In this document: piece after piece, positions 10,928 to 21,773 of the stretch
Position numbering within the stretch: position 1 is the first letter of the stretch
Layout: the number at the start of each line of letters is the position of its first letter
Source of the DNA: Arachis hypogaea
Taxonomy: Eukaryota > Streptophyta > Magnoliopsida > Fabales > Fabaceae
Reading direction: 5' to 3'
Assembly: GCF_003086295.3 (NCBI RefSeq)
Contig: NC_092051.1
Location: 8,548,810-8,612,809 of the forward strand
DNA: 64,000 nt
Notes under the pieces: generated by a model
Told to the model about the DNA's origin: nothing
Databases searched by the model: none
The model's input: the letters and a program-made list of their open reading frames with translations, nothing else
Position numbers and translations under genes: made by a program

Positions 10928-12952
10928 TCATGCAACGCTGGCAGATGGCTTCAGTTTCTTAGGTGGTGGGTTTCCTCCAGTGATAAGCACATACAAATAA
11001 AAACAGAGCATTGCAGAACTGAAAACAAAAATTGCATGCATGCATAAATAGTCTAAACAAAATAGGCATAATTTCGCAAGTCGCAACGAAGAGGCTAAAA
11101 GGAAAATTAGCAGTTTCACAGACAAAAGTGACAATTAATAGATAAGAAGCCACAGCTTGAGGTACCTTAAAATAGCACTGAAGCCAGTTGGAAATATTTT
11201 CTTTGCCTGCATCAAGAAAAGGGAAAATAAGTTTACTATGGAAAAATAGGCACAAGATAAGAGCTGATTTTGTCAAAATTGAATTTGTCAAAATAAGTTT
11301 ACTACCAATGAGTAGCTCTGAAAGTTCTTCCACATAAGGATTCCTGCCAATGCTGCAAAATAAGGAAGCAACATGTCAAGAGATGAACTAAAAATTATCT
11401 AATTGATAATTGGACATCACCAAGCTGCACGATCTTAAGTTTCTTTTCTTTTATTTCCAAGAGCAATGAATAATGATGTCTTGAAAATGACGAAGTCCTA
11501 TACCTGCTTGTGCTAGAATAAACGGTAAACTTGATTTTCCTTTCCTCCAGACCTTCAAGCTGAAGGTGCTGAGGAATAGTAAAACACCGCCAAAGAGCAC
11601 ACCACTGGTGAGTGTTGCGGTGCTCCGTGAAAAAAGGAATCCAATAATCCCTGCAGTTAGAATAAATCCACCTAAAACAAAAGACAAAGATAAAAATATT
11701 ACATATTTGCATTTAAACAATAAACTACATTTGATGTAATAGATGTTACACTCATAAGTTCATCAACAAAAATCTAATAAGTGGTACCCACCGATAACTA
11801 GTTGGGCTAAAGTGCAATTAAGCAAAAGTTGTATCCACCACCACCACAAAAGCAAACATAGTTTAACAATAAAGTCACCAAACAAGCGAAATATTAAACA
11901 ATGAAACTTACCAAAGGGAATGCCTAAACAAAAATCGTGAATTTTCGCAGTGCCTTTCTGTTGACTGATGCCTTCCATTGCTGCCTCTTCAGAGCTTATC
12001 TTTTCAGCATCATGGTTTTCTTTTGCATCAGCTGCATAACTTAGTGTAGTTTTGGTATCAGAATCGGAAGTATCTGTGCCATGCCTCTCCAGACTCATAA
12101 CAATTGATAACTATATGAGATATGCTTGCTGTTTTAGTATCAATACCAAACAATTGCTCTAGCATTTTTCATTTAGCAAAAAGTACATTACTTATGCAAT
12201 GCAAGCATGTTTCTAAGTTATAACTTGCTATAAAAGTCGAGCACCATCCCCCACAATCTCAAAGGAAAGGAGTGGCATATTCAATTCAAGCATATAAATT
12301 CACTATGATTTCCACTAAGTTCAGCTAAACAATACCTATAAGCAAAGTGCAAAGACCAGAGCTCGAATATAATCAAACAAATCGTAAGGAAGTAGTTCCA
12401 TTAGGAAGGAACATCTTCAACACTAAATATAGTGATGAACTAATCCATGAACCCTCCAAACGTAAAAAGGTGAATTCTCCATTTAATCAGACAAAAATGG
12501 CAATTATTTAATTGCTACTTAAGGAGAATCGATTAAAATATTATATATTCTTGACGCAAGAATTCAGCTAGGCAAGCTATGATTTCGGGAAGCCTTCCTT
12601 TAGATCTGAGTAACTTGATTTGAATCTATGGACATTACTGACAAAGAACAAAATGCACAAAATCTAAAGACATTTGCATGCAATTCGAGCTAAACTCTGA
12701 AACTCAGCTAGCTATCTATCTCCTTTAAAAAGAAAAAACCTAAGAATTTGAAATTGATAGATGTTGAATAGAGTTAGAGAAGGTGTTGAAGATTAGAGAG
12801 AGTGAGACCTTGGAGCGGACGGAAGGATATGGAAGGTGGGATCGCCGGAGCAGTTGGAGGGTGCGGGTGTGGTGAGAGTGAAGGGCGGCGGAGCAAGAGA
12901 GCTGAGGGTGAATGTGAGAGACAGTAGCAGCCATAGCCGTAGCTGACGTCAT
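10928..12952 (-). CDS. TMEM14/FAX-family protein, probable plastid fatty-acid exporter
   Basis: My exon model on the minus strand is 12952-12809, 12110-11912, 11671-11504, 11352-11306, 11206-11166, 11018-10928. Every junction is GT-AG, phases agree, and the total is 690 bp, 229 aa plus stop. The N-terminus is Ser/His/Arg-rich with few acids, like a chloroplast transit peptide. After an acidic linker comes the TMEM14 domain: glycine-rich hydrophobic segments at about residues 115-130, 137-153, 165-178 and 194-212, with the family-like SLKVWRKGKSSLP loop between. FAX proteins sit in the plastid inner envelope (some in other membranes) and help move fatty acids out. Length is close to what I recall for FAX2/FAX4-type proteins; which paralogue it is, I cannot say. 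The C-terminus is Lys/Pro-rich. The first intron (about 700 bp) separates transit peptide from the rest. No damage seen. Confidence 0.86.
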
Positions 12953-13164
12953 CTGATCCCGGCCACCGCAACAGTTGATTGGAATTGAATTGGGGAAATC
13001 ACACACACAACACAAGAATGGGTTTCGATCTCTCAAACTTGTCTCGGTCAATGTTTCTTTCCACCACCGACCATCTTCTCTAATAAGGAATTTGGTCACT
13101 CACGCTGTCACGCAATCTCATTTTACTAAACCTTTTTTTTCTTTCTCCTTTTTTTTTTTTTAAT

Positions 13165-13531
13165 GATAAAGTATACTTTTTGTCTTTAAAGTTTGGCAAA
13201 AGTTTTAAAATTATCCCAACATTTTATTTTGTTTTAATTTTATCCCAAAATTTTTCGATTTATATCAAATATACCCTCGACAGCTAAATTTTCAAAAAAA
13301 ATTAAGACCAATCTAATAATAATGCATGAAAATTATGCTTGATTTGCTTGTATTGAGGGTTGTTCTTATGAAATTGTTGTTGAATTAGTCTTAAATTTTT
13401 TGAAAAATTAGCCGTCAATGGTATATTTGATGCAAATCGAAAATTTTTGGGACAAAATTGAAACAAAATAAAACTTACGGGTATTTTTAAAACTTTTGTC
13501 AAACTTTAAGGACAAAAAATATAATTTACCC
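13165..13531. mobile_element. Long-TIR MITE upstream of the FAX-type gene
   Basis: The ends are inverted copies. The left starts GATAAAGTATACTTTTTGTC; the right, reversed, starts GGGTAAATTATATTTTTTGTC. Similarity continues through AAAGTTTGRCAAAAGTTTTAAAA and inward. The left end lies next to a long T run followed by AAT, and so does the right end, so a T-rich target duplication is likely but cannot be sized. The terminus resembles that of the MITE at 19275-19806 (AAAGTATNNTTTTTGTC), suggesting a related Mutator-type group. Confidence 0.72.
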
Positions 13532-13698
13532 TTTTTTTTTAATATTTCTAACAAAATGTAAAATAAAATATAAAGAAGAGTGGTGCACGTTTACCCGCTA
13601 ATTAATTTTCATATGGAGGTCACGTTGGGGCAACACAGCGTTATGGGAAGGCTGTGTGCTTTACCTGCAATGTGGGATCAGTCCAGACTCCATAACAA

Positions 13699-13771
13699 AA
13701 TCGGACCGTGCGTGTTGGGGGTCCCTAATCGGATGGTCCGTCTTGCACACACAACACAGAGGGTCCGAGTT
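13699..13771. repeat. Left subterminal TCGGACC-type motif cluster of the MULE
   Basis: There are three copies of a motif related to AATCGGACCATCCGATT, at 13699-13712, 13727-13740 and about 13758-13771. The full form is dyad-symmetric (AATCGGA, three bases, TCCGATT). Confidence 0.75.
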
Positions 13772-13981
13772 GTGAAGGCCCTTCCACGCGTGGCAGCTCC
13801 GTTGCTCCCTAAGACGGTGCCCCCTCAACCAGCATTAAAACTTTTACTTCCTACACCTACCTCCGAAACTTCCTCAAACCATCGTTTTCAATTATCTCCA
13901 CCCACCCAACAGCTACATTCTTCCTTCTTCTTCATCCTTTAACAATACACACACAACTCTTTCATAAAAAAATAGATCCAG

Positions 13982-14310
13982 ATGCCGAAGAAGAAAAAAT
14001 ATAAAGATGTTAATCGTCCTGAGTATCACATTGTAAATTATCTCAACTATGATGATTATGTAAGTGTATTTATTAATTTTTTTTTAATATTTTAAAATCA
14101 GTATTAATGATGTTAGAAAGTTAATTATAGTTATTGTTTGAGGTAGTTTAGGAGATATATAAGAACTTCAGTATTATTATTATTGTTAATGTTATCATCA
14201 TTATTATTTTTATTATTTAAAATTATAATTACAGTTGTTAGACTTTTAGTTATAGTTAGTTGTTGTTGCGGCATGCGTGGTGTAGTTAGCGTTTTAGCGT
14301 AGCTTAGCAT

Positions 14311-14363
<53 letters not shown>

Positions 14364-14435
14364 TAAAAATTTACTGATTATTAGTAGTAATTTAATTAAG
14401 ATTGTTGTTGTTAGTAGTTTAACTTAAGAGGGTGA

Positions 14436-14493
<58 letters not shown>

Positions 14494-14569
14494 TAGAAAT
14501 AAATATACTGAATATATCTAGAAATTTAATTAAAATTGTTGATATTATTATTATCTAATAATAATAATA

Positions 14570-14606
<37 letters not shown>

Positions 14607-15574
14607 GTAAGGAGAATATTTTAATCAATCATAATATTTGAGTTAAAGCAATTATAGATTAACCAAAAATAATATATGTATAGAAATTTTTGTAATAATT
14701 GTAGAAATTATAATTAATTATTTAACGTTCATAATTAATTTTAGAAGTTATAACAGTATAAGTGATATAAATTTTTGGTAACAGTAAATAAAAAAAGATT
14801 TAGGGTGGCGATTAATGTAGAAGATTTTTTATTAACAATTAGAGTTTGTAAAATATAATACAATTTGTTAGCTTTCGGATAAGGTAATCAATTAAATTTA
14901 GGAGTTAAAATATTATTAGTTAGTAAATTGGATTTGGTCAAATTATTTGTCTTAATTAAATTCAGTAACTATGTATGTGGTGTGATTTAATTTAATGTTT
15001 GTTTGTGGAGTTACTGGTGATAAATGATTAATAATGATAGGTAATTAGTTGATAAGTTAGGGTGCAATGACTACATTTGGTAATTAACAAAAAATTTAGC
15101 ATGATTTTATTTAATTAGTTGCTCTGGTTAGAAAATTATGATTTTTTTGTAGTAGTATTTGTAATTGTTAATAATTTGACTAGTACTTTATGTTTTTGTA
15201 GAGTTCACGGATGTTGACATGTGATCATCCTGTGCCCCCGGATCGGTATGATGATAGAGTGGAGGCGCATCTACGATTTACTGGTTTTTATCATGCGTCC
15301 CAGATTGGAATAGTCCAATGTCAGAAGGCGCTGGTGAATGCTTTAGTCGAAAGGTGGCATCCAGATACACATACATTCCACCTTCCTGTTGGTGAATGTG
15401 CTGTGACGCTGGAGGATGTGGCCTTAATTTTCGGTCTTCCGACGGACGGTCTTCCAGTCACAGGGATGACTATTAGTAGTTTTGAAGCTTTAGAGGCGGA
15501 GTGTCTGCATCAGTTTTGGGTTGCACCAAGAAAGTCAGACTGTAGGGGGAGCTGCATAAAACTGACATGGTTAC
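13982..15574 (+). pseudogene. Plant mobile domain (PMD, MAIN-like) gene of the MULE, 3' end lost
   Basis: Exon 1 is 13982-14059, starting with a Lys-rich MPKKKKYK that resembles a nuclear signal. It ends at GTAAGTG; the acceptor is TTTTTGTAG at 15201. Exon 2 starts at 15202 and is in frame. Exon 2 shows the PMD pattern: LRFTGFYHASQIG, then VERWHPDTHTFHLPVGE, VTLEDVALIFGLPTDG and RGSCIKLTWL. Similar domains occur in MAIN/MAIL proteins and in MULE-borne genes annotated as protein phosphatase 7 long form homologs. Homology stops near 15574, where the downstream bases become the antisense of the transposase gene. The open frame runs on to 15702 as nonsense. The 1.1-kb intron carries three ATT microsatellites. 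A molecular role is not established from sequence. Confidence 0.85.
14312..14604. repeat. Three (ATT)n microsatellites in the PMD intron
   Basis: ATT/TTA runs lie at about 14312-14363, 14437-14493 and 14567-14604, separated by short AT-rich spacers. All are within the single intron of the PMD gene. Confidence 0.92.
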
Positions 15575-17212
15575 TGAGAAAGAAGTGCCACGCATCAGAT
15601 GTCTCTCCTTCCACAATAGCAAATGCAATTGGGACGATGTTGTTGTTGCCATCCTGTGAAACTGCCACTAACAGACAACACTTATACTTTCCGTACAAGT
15701 GAGTCCCATCCACCTACACAATTGGCTTACAATGCCTGAATGTTCTAATGCAGGGGTAATAACTCCAAAAGACTCGATGCAATACCCGAATATCCCTGAC
15801 CAAGTCATCGCCTTGATATGCAGGCATAGTCTCAAAATGGACGACAGCTGATGGCTCCTTATGACACATGGCCTCAAACCATATAGGCAATGCTTCATAC
15901 GATACTTCCCAACCTCCAAATATTTTTTCTACTGCCTTTTGCTTAGCCAACCATGCTTTCCGATAACTGACGGTGTAGTTGAACTTCGATTGCACGTCTG
16001 CAATAACTGATTTTACCTTTAATGAGGGGTCAGCCTCAACCAATGGTTTTATTGCTTCTGCAATTGTGTTTGAATCGAGCTTGGAATGATCCTGAGAAAT
16101 GGTAGATCTGATACAAGTGTGACTACCATTATACCTCCGTACCACCCAACAATGCTTCCTGCTGATCATGCTAACCCTGATAAGCCAATCACACCCAGAC
16201 CCATACTGTGTACACTTCGCATAAAATGTCAACGGCTCCGACTCATACACCTGGTAGTCTACACTTCTTCGAATGCTATACTCTTTCAGCACCCTAATAA
16301 CAGATTCTCTGGAACTGAATTCCATCCCGACGGCAAATTCGCCATCTGTGACAATAGGAATTTCTAGCGGGACGACAACCATATAAAAAAAATTATTACA
16401 CGGATATTTAATAACCAAATTTAAAGGTACATCAACATTCACTGCATCAATTATGATATACATGAACTTTATATTAGCTTTTATCTCATTCTAAACAAAA
16501 TAAAAATCTAAACACGTAATTACCTAAATAATTAACTACATACTAATTTATATTTAACTAAAACAATAACTAATTAAATAAAACTATTATCTTAAACTTA
16601 CCTAAATAATAACAAATACATACCTACACTCATATATTCCGAAAATTCTGGAACATGCATGGCCTCTAAATCCAACACTCGCATGAAAGATGGCTCCTCA
16701 AACGGCACTTCGTTCACGAGTGCATTTGCCACGTCTGTCACATCTGGGGCCACAGTGCCATCACCTTGCTCTTCATCCCCGTCTGGACCGACAACTTCGT
16801 AATTGCTTTCAAACTCTTCTTCACTGTCACTATTATAATCTTCTCGTACAATATTCCGGTCGGCCTCAGATTGTTCGAATTCAATGTACAACTCGATGAA
16901 CGAGATTCGGGCACGACTTTCAAAATACATTGAAAACATCTCTTGCAAACTCGCTTCGTCCGTTACATATTTGGATTCAAATTGGACGAATCCACCAAAC
17001 ACCGGTATGGGATATCTGTATAAAATGCAAGATATTTTTCTCGACATCTCAGAATCAATCTTCTCACAGATCACACCTTTGAGCTCTTCAAATGAGATTG
17101 TGAAGGGAATAACAACATCTAATGGATTTTCACAAATAAATTTCACCCCTTCAGAAGTTTGTAACAAAATCTGACCAAAGTAATACACTTTTAAAAGAAC
17201 TCTATCATCCAT
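15575..17212 (-). pseudogene. MULE (MuDR-type) transposase, truncated and with a stop
   Basis: Exon 1 is 17212-16624, starting MDDRVLLKVYYFG. It has an N-terminal region of mixed fold and a very acidic segment (EDYNSDSEEEFESN). The donor is GGTATGT; the acceptor at 16364 joins in frame. Exon 2 (16363 downwards) has the MuDR DNA-binding part with the C/H pattern CTQYGSGCDWLIR and the following NGSHTC. The start of the transposase core is DGTHLYGKYKCCLLVAV, containing the first catalytic Asp. A TAG stop at 15714-15716 sits just before this motif. The gene then ends at the deletion junction near 15575, after AWHFFLS, so the later catalytic residues are missing. The transposase of autonomous MULEs cuts and pastes elements by their TIRs; this copy cannot. 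Confidence 0.88.
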
Positions 17213-17411
17213 CTCTCTCACTTACCTAAATAAGAACAGAAACTTCAAAACCAAAATTTTTTACTTCATTTTACTGAAACTAAGAAAGACACAGGTAGAA
17301 GAGAGGAGAAGAAGTGGTCGAGCAAGAAGAAGAACCAGATCTGAAATCTTCTTCACGACACACACCCTTTTATACACACACACACACATATATATATATA
17401 TATGCACCCAT

Positions 17412-17742
17412 AACTCGGACCCAACGGTTACTTGATTCTGATTCAAAAAACTATAACACTCAAATCGGACCATGCGACTTCTTTTAGAAATTTTTAATCA
17501 AATTTTAAACAAACACCCAACTCGGACCATGCGATTAGTGGCTTCTGATTCAAAAAAAAAATCTATGATACCCTAATCGGACCATGAGACTTGTCAAAGG
17601 AATTTTAAACAATTTTTTAACACTCACAATACGGAGGGTCCGATTAGGGTGTTGCTGCGTTTTCAAATTTCCTCTCCATTCAAATCGGACCATCCGATTT
17701 TGTCACCATATTTTCATTGCAAATTAATCGCACGGTCCGAGT
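17412..17742. repeat. Right subterminal TCGGACC-type motif array of the MULE
   Basis: There are seven copies, starting at about 17412, 17462, 17519, 17575, 17632, 17682 and 17725, that is every 43-57 bp. The best copy, AAATCGGACCATCCGATTT at 17682-17700, is a near-perfect inverted repeat. Some copies face the opposite way. They could be transposase-binding sites; this is inference. Confidence 0.8.
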
Positions 17743-17884
17743 TCTCCAACCTGCTACTGAATAAAAAGCTGCCCCACACAATAGTTTAGCTCCCATGTGT
17801 CCCATAACCATGCGCAACACAACCCTCATCTCCATAACTAAAAAAATGACCCCACGTTTACCACTATGTAATGGCATTTTCATA

Positions 17885-19040
17885 TTAAAAAAGTAAAAAC
17901 CTATAAATCCTTTTTATTAAAAAGATGATTTATTCATTTATTTTAGTTAGCGTAAAAATTTTAATTTTAGATAAAAATATATAAATAAAATAAGTTTAAT
18001 TTTGATGTTTATATTATTTTATATAATTATTTAATTACAAAATATTAATACTAAATTTTTATGCAATAAAATGTAATATTCGAAAAAATCAAACCAATCT
18101 GACCCCTTCCCTTATTTGAGAAACGTGGACCGCTTCGGTAATTGTTTTTTTAAACCGCCCACTCCAAACAATGTCGTTTGACGTTTTAATTTTCTTTTTT
18201 AGGAAAAAAACCCTTAGCTATACGAAAGTCTTTGACCACCCGTAGTTCTCACTCACACTCTCTAGTCTCTAAAACATCATCAACGTATGCTCGCTGCCAT
18301 CGCCACACCTCTCGATCCTCCGTATTGTATGCTCGTGTTTAGTCGCTCTCCTTCGTCTGAACTCGACTGCTCGCGCCTCTCTCATCTCCGCATTCGAGCG
18401 GTGCTTCCTGCTTGTGTCATTGTCACGCCTCTCGAGCCTCTCTCCCTCCTTGCGTGCTTGCTGCTGGTGCTCCTGCTCTCTATCCCTCATATTCTGTTAT
18501 TTCTCCGCATTATAAACATAAGGAAAAGAGCTGCCGCAATGCTGCCAGCTTCTTCACGTCACATTCTAACTCCTTCTCTTGCATACTCTGCTCATTGGAA
18601 GACCACCAAAAGTGACTTTAATTTTTCTTGTTTACTTTTTTTATTTTTAATTTGTTGTTCATAAAAAAATGTGAATCCGTTAATTTAATTTCCAGTTCTA
18701 TTATATATCTAAATTTTTTTGCAATCAAGTCTAATAAAATTAGTTTAAATTTAACAAAAATTAGTTTTATTTTTGAGAGCACTACAATTCCCAGCGATAA
18801 TGCATCCTTTTTTTTTCGCATTCTTTCTTTTTCTTAGCGCTTCTTCTTTTTCTCTGCATGTAGTTGCTGCATTTTTTCTTTTCTTTTTCTCTTCATCTTT
18901 CTAGTAATTTTTTGCAGTATTATATATATCTTTTTTTTATTGTTTGATTTTTTTTTTTGTTAAGAGGGTAAAATAAGAATAGTTACGAGAATGTGAGACA
19001 AGAAAAGAAGAAGATGATAATGATAACGAAGAAGAAGGAG
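17885..19040. other. Intergenic AT-rich region with a pyrimidine-rich stretch
   Basis: No gene is recognised. At 18287-18664 a longer open frame covers a CT-rich stretch (TCTCGATCC/TCTCGAGCC-type words repeated), but its translation is low-complexity and has no known domain. From 18600 on the sequence is T-rich. Confidence 0.5.
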
Positions 19041-20430
19041 ATGAGGAGTTTTGAATTATTCAAAATTTATTAGAAATAACATTAAATTTTTTTAACAATA
19101 ACACCAAATTTTGTTAATTTTGATACTGAAATTTAACTACAAAACACAGTCTTTAATGCTGCATTTTTTTTTATGACGATGATGATGAAGAAGAATATGA
19201 GAAGTTTTGAATTGTTATTCTTACTTTTTTTAGAAGTATTGTTTCTCATATTTGACTTAAATAAATATATATTAGAGTAAAGTATCATTTTTGTCCCCAA
19301 CGTTTGGAGTAAGTCCTATTTGTATCCCTAACGTTTAAATCGTCCTATTTGTATCCTTAATGTTTATAAAAGTGATTCAATGTTATCCTACTATCAATTA
19401 TACTAACAAATCAGATTATATTTTTCAATTATTCTCATTTGGATGTATTCATTATCAATTAGGTCTCACTTGGATGTGTTCAATCTTAATATTATACCTA
19501 CTATTTGTATTTAGATTCAATTTATGTCCCTAGAAAAGTGAATTATGTAAATGTTGTAGGAATTAGTTTCAACATTTGATGAGCTATTTTTCAGAGTAGA
19601 TCATTGATTCTATCCCAGACATTTGTATTCTAACTTCAAGAAGAGATTTTTAAAACTCAAACTAAAGCGCTCATGATGTATAATTGACGGCAGGATAACA
19701 TTGAATCACTTTTACAAATGTTAGGAATACAAATAGGACGATTTAAACGTTAGGGACACAAATAGGATTTACCCCAAACGTTGGGGACAAAAACGATACT
19801 TTACTCTATATATTACAATCTTATTTAATTGAATGAATGTAAAAAATAAATTGTATACTAAAAGATCACAAGATAGTACCGAAATTACTTGAATGAATAT
19901 TTTTGTACTATATTGCAATCTTAGTTAGTTGATGTTCTATTCTTGCTAAGTAGTCATGATGATCAAGATAACAAAGAATAAGAGGAAGAAGAGGAGTAGT
20001 TTTGAATTGTTATTTTTACTCTTTTTTTTTTGTCAGGATTGTTTCTCATATTAGACTTGAATGAATATGTATTATAATTTTATTTAATTGAATTAATGTA
20101 AAAAATAAATTGCATATTAAATTATCACAAGATAACACAAAAATTACTTGAATAAACATGTTTGTACCATATTAGAATCTTATTTAGTTGAATGAGTGTA
20201 CATTCACACTTATTGGATTGAATTCTTACCAGAAAAAAAAATAGAATTTCTTAATTTTGACATTGAAATTTCTTATTTTTGATCTTGAAATATTACTACA
20301 AAACACAGAAATTTCTTTTTTTAATGTTTTTTTTTGTTTCTTATTCTTTTTTTTTTTCGTTGCTCTTACTGCTTTTAGGAACATTACTTCTCAATTAGAC
20401 TTGAATGCATACTTATTGGATTGAAATCTT
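19041..20430. repeat. Degenerate duplicated AT-rich block
   Basis: The same string of segments recurs: GTTTTGAATTGTTATT at about 19203 and 20009; TTGTTTCTCATATTWGACTT at about 19239 and 20039; AAAAATAAATTG with a following ATCACAAGATA at about 19840 and 20099; CTACAAAACACAG at about 19137 and 20293. One copy is split by the MITE at 19275-19806; the other is unsplit. This is an old local duplication of unknown origin. Confidence 0.7.
19275..19806. mobile_element. Mutator-type MITE with perfect 9-bp target duplication
   Basis: TIRs start GAGTAAAGTATCATTTTTGT on the left and GAGTAAAGTATCGTTTTTGT on the right (reversed). They continue through CCCCAACGTTTGG, 33 bp with one mismatch, with similarity extending inward (CCTATTTGTATCC, AAGTGATTCAATGTTATCC). 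The flanks carry the identical duplication TATATATTA at 19266-19274 and 19807-19815. The related unsplit copy near 20069-20080 (TATGTATTA) is an empty-site paralogue. There is no coding capacity. Confidence 0.92.
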
Positions 20431-20890
20431 ACATGTGCAAAAATTTGAAAGAGAATGAAGGAGAAAACACTGTAATTTACGTATAAGAAGAAAACGGCAA
20501 CGACAACAATAACGATATGATGATGATGGAGGAGGAGGAAAAGGAATGAGGAGAATAAATTCAAATAAGAAAGGAAGGAAGAGGAGGTGGTGACGATGAT
20601 GATGATAACGAAAGTGAAAGATGAAAAAAAAGAGGAGAATAAAAAGAGACAGTAGAGTAGCAATGACAATAACGATGATGATGAAGATGATAGAGGAGGA
20701 GGAAATTAAAAGAGGAGAATACATTCAAATGAAAAAAAAAAAGGAGGAGAAAGAAGAGGTGGTGGTTGCGATGACTACGACAATAATAAAAGGGATAGAT
20801 AAGGAAAAAAAGAGAATAAAAGAGGTAATAAAAGCAGTAATGTATGAGAAAAAATGCGTGAACGAAAAACACATTATAGTAACTTAGTTG
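20430..20890. repeat. Purine-rich low-complexity tract
   Basis: The plus strand is dominated by GA, GAT and GAGGAG words (CT-rich on minus). The long open frames on both strands here are a by-product of the simple sequence, not genes. Confidence 0.7.
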
Positions 20891-21773
20891 GAGATGATTA
20901 GATAAATAATTTAGATATAAAATTTTTCTGTTTAATTTTTAATGTGTTTAAAATGATTTAATTAAAAATAATTAGTTAATTGTGTGTGTTTATGAGTTCT
21001 GATGTCTTATAATACTTTGTATGTAATGTAATTGATTAATAGTTTAATTATGAATTTATGATGAGACTTAGATTTATTAAATAAAAAACTTATTAATTAC
21101 TAATTTAATTATCCTGCTGATTGCTCATTTGCTAATTTTAAATTAAAAAAATATTTGAAGATTTACTTTGTGATTATGATATTATGATTATGCTAATAGA
21201 AATAATAGAGATGCATCTTATTTTTAATTTTAATTTTGAGATCCTAAAATTACTATTATTAGAATTGATTATTAATTGTTAATAGACGGTTAAAATTGAT
21301 TGTTAATTGTTAATAAATTCTGAGTAATTGTTAGAATTAATTATTAACTGTCTAATTAATTATTATTATTATGTTAAATTAAAATATTATTGTAATATTA
21401 ATTAATAATATTTTGATTTTTATAATAATTATTTTAAAAATTAAGACTGTATTATTATTGTTAAAATGTTAAAAAACATATATATTTTAAAATTTAATTT
21501 TTAATTATTTTATATTTTTATTTAAGTTAAATATTCGGGTTTAATTAGTAATTACCGATTAAACCAGTAAATATGACGGATTCGATCACCGGTATAAATA
21601 AAAAAGGAGGAAGAGGGCATCTCCGAAACTAAAATTGGGAGGGAAAGATGCGCGGCGCAACTCAACTGAAAAGCAACATCAGTCGCAAGTCACAACCATC
21701 AACGCCACGACGGTGATGTTGCTGTTGTCTTGTGGAGTCGCTAACTCGCTTTGAGCTTCTTGTTTCTTCAACA
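20891..21773. other. Intergenic and 5' region of the RECA3 gene
   Basis: AT-rich up to about 21600, with no feature recognised. The last approximately 170 bp before the ATG at 21774 are less AT-rich and probably contain the 5' UTR and promoter of the RecA gene. Confidence 0.5.

Larger units (their letters stand above)
13581..17875. mobile_element. Mutator-like element with PMD gene and transposase gene, internally deleted
   Basis: Two element genes face each other: a plant-mobile-domain gene on plus (13982 to about 15574) and a MULE transposase on minus (17212 to about 15575). The terminal regions (about 13581-13720 and 17750-17875, inverted) can be aligned through short shared blocks such as AGTGGT, TTATGG and GGTTATGGGA, so the TIRs are old. 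Dyad-like TCGGACC motifs are present near both ends. A deletion joins the 3' parts of both genes, so the element is defective. I could not define a target duplication; the ends are approximate. Confidence 0.78.

Noticed and set aside
15575..15702. Apparent C-terminal extension of the PMD protein
   Set aside because: It is the antisense of the transposase gene after the deletion junction, not PMD sequence.
18287..18664. 125-codon open frame with hydrophobic segment
   Set aside because: It overlaps an equally open antisense frame, lies in a CT-rich repeat-like stretch, and has no recognised domain or splice context.
20391..20887. Long open frames on both strands in the purine-rich tract
   Set aside because: Low-complexity GA/CT sequence rarely contains stops; the translations are Lys/Glu or Phe/Leu/His runs without domains.
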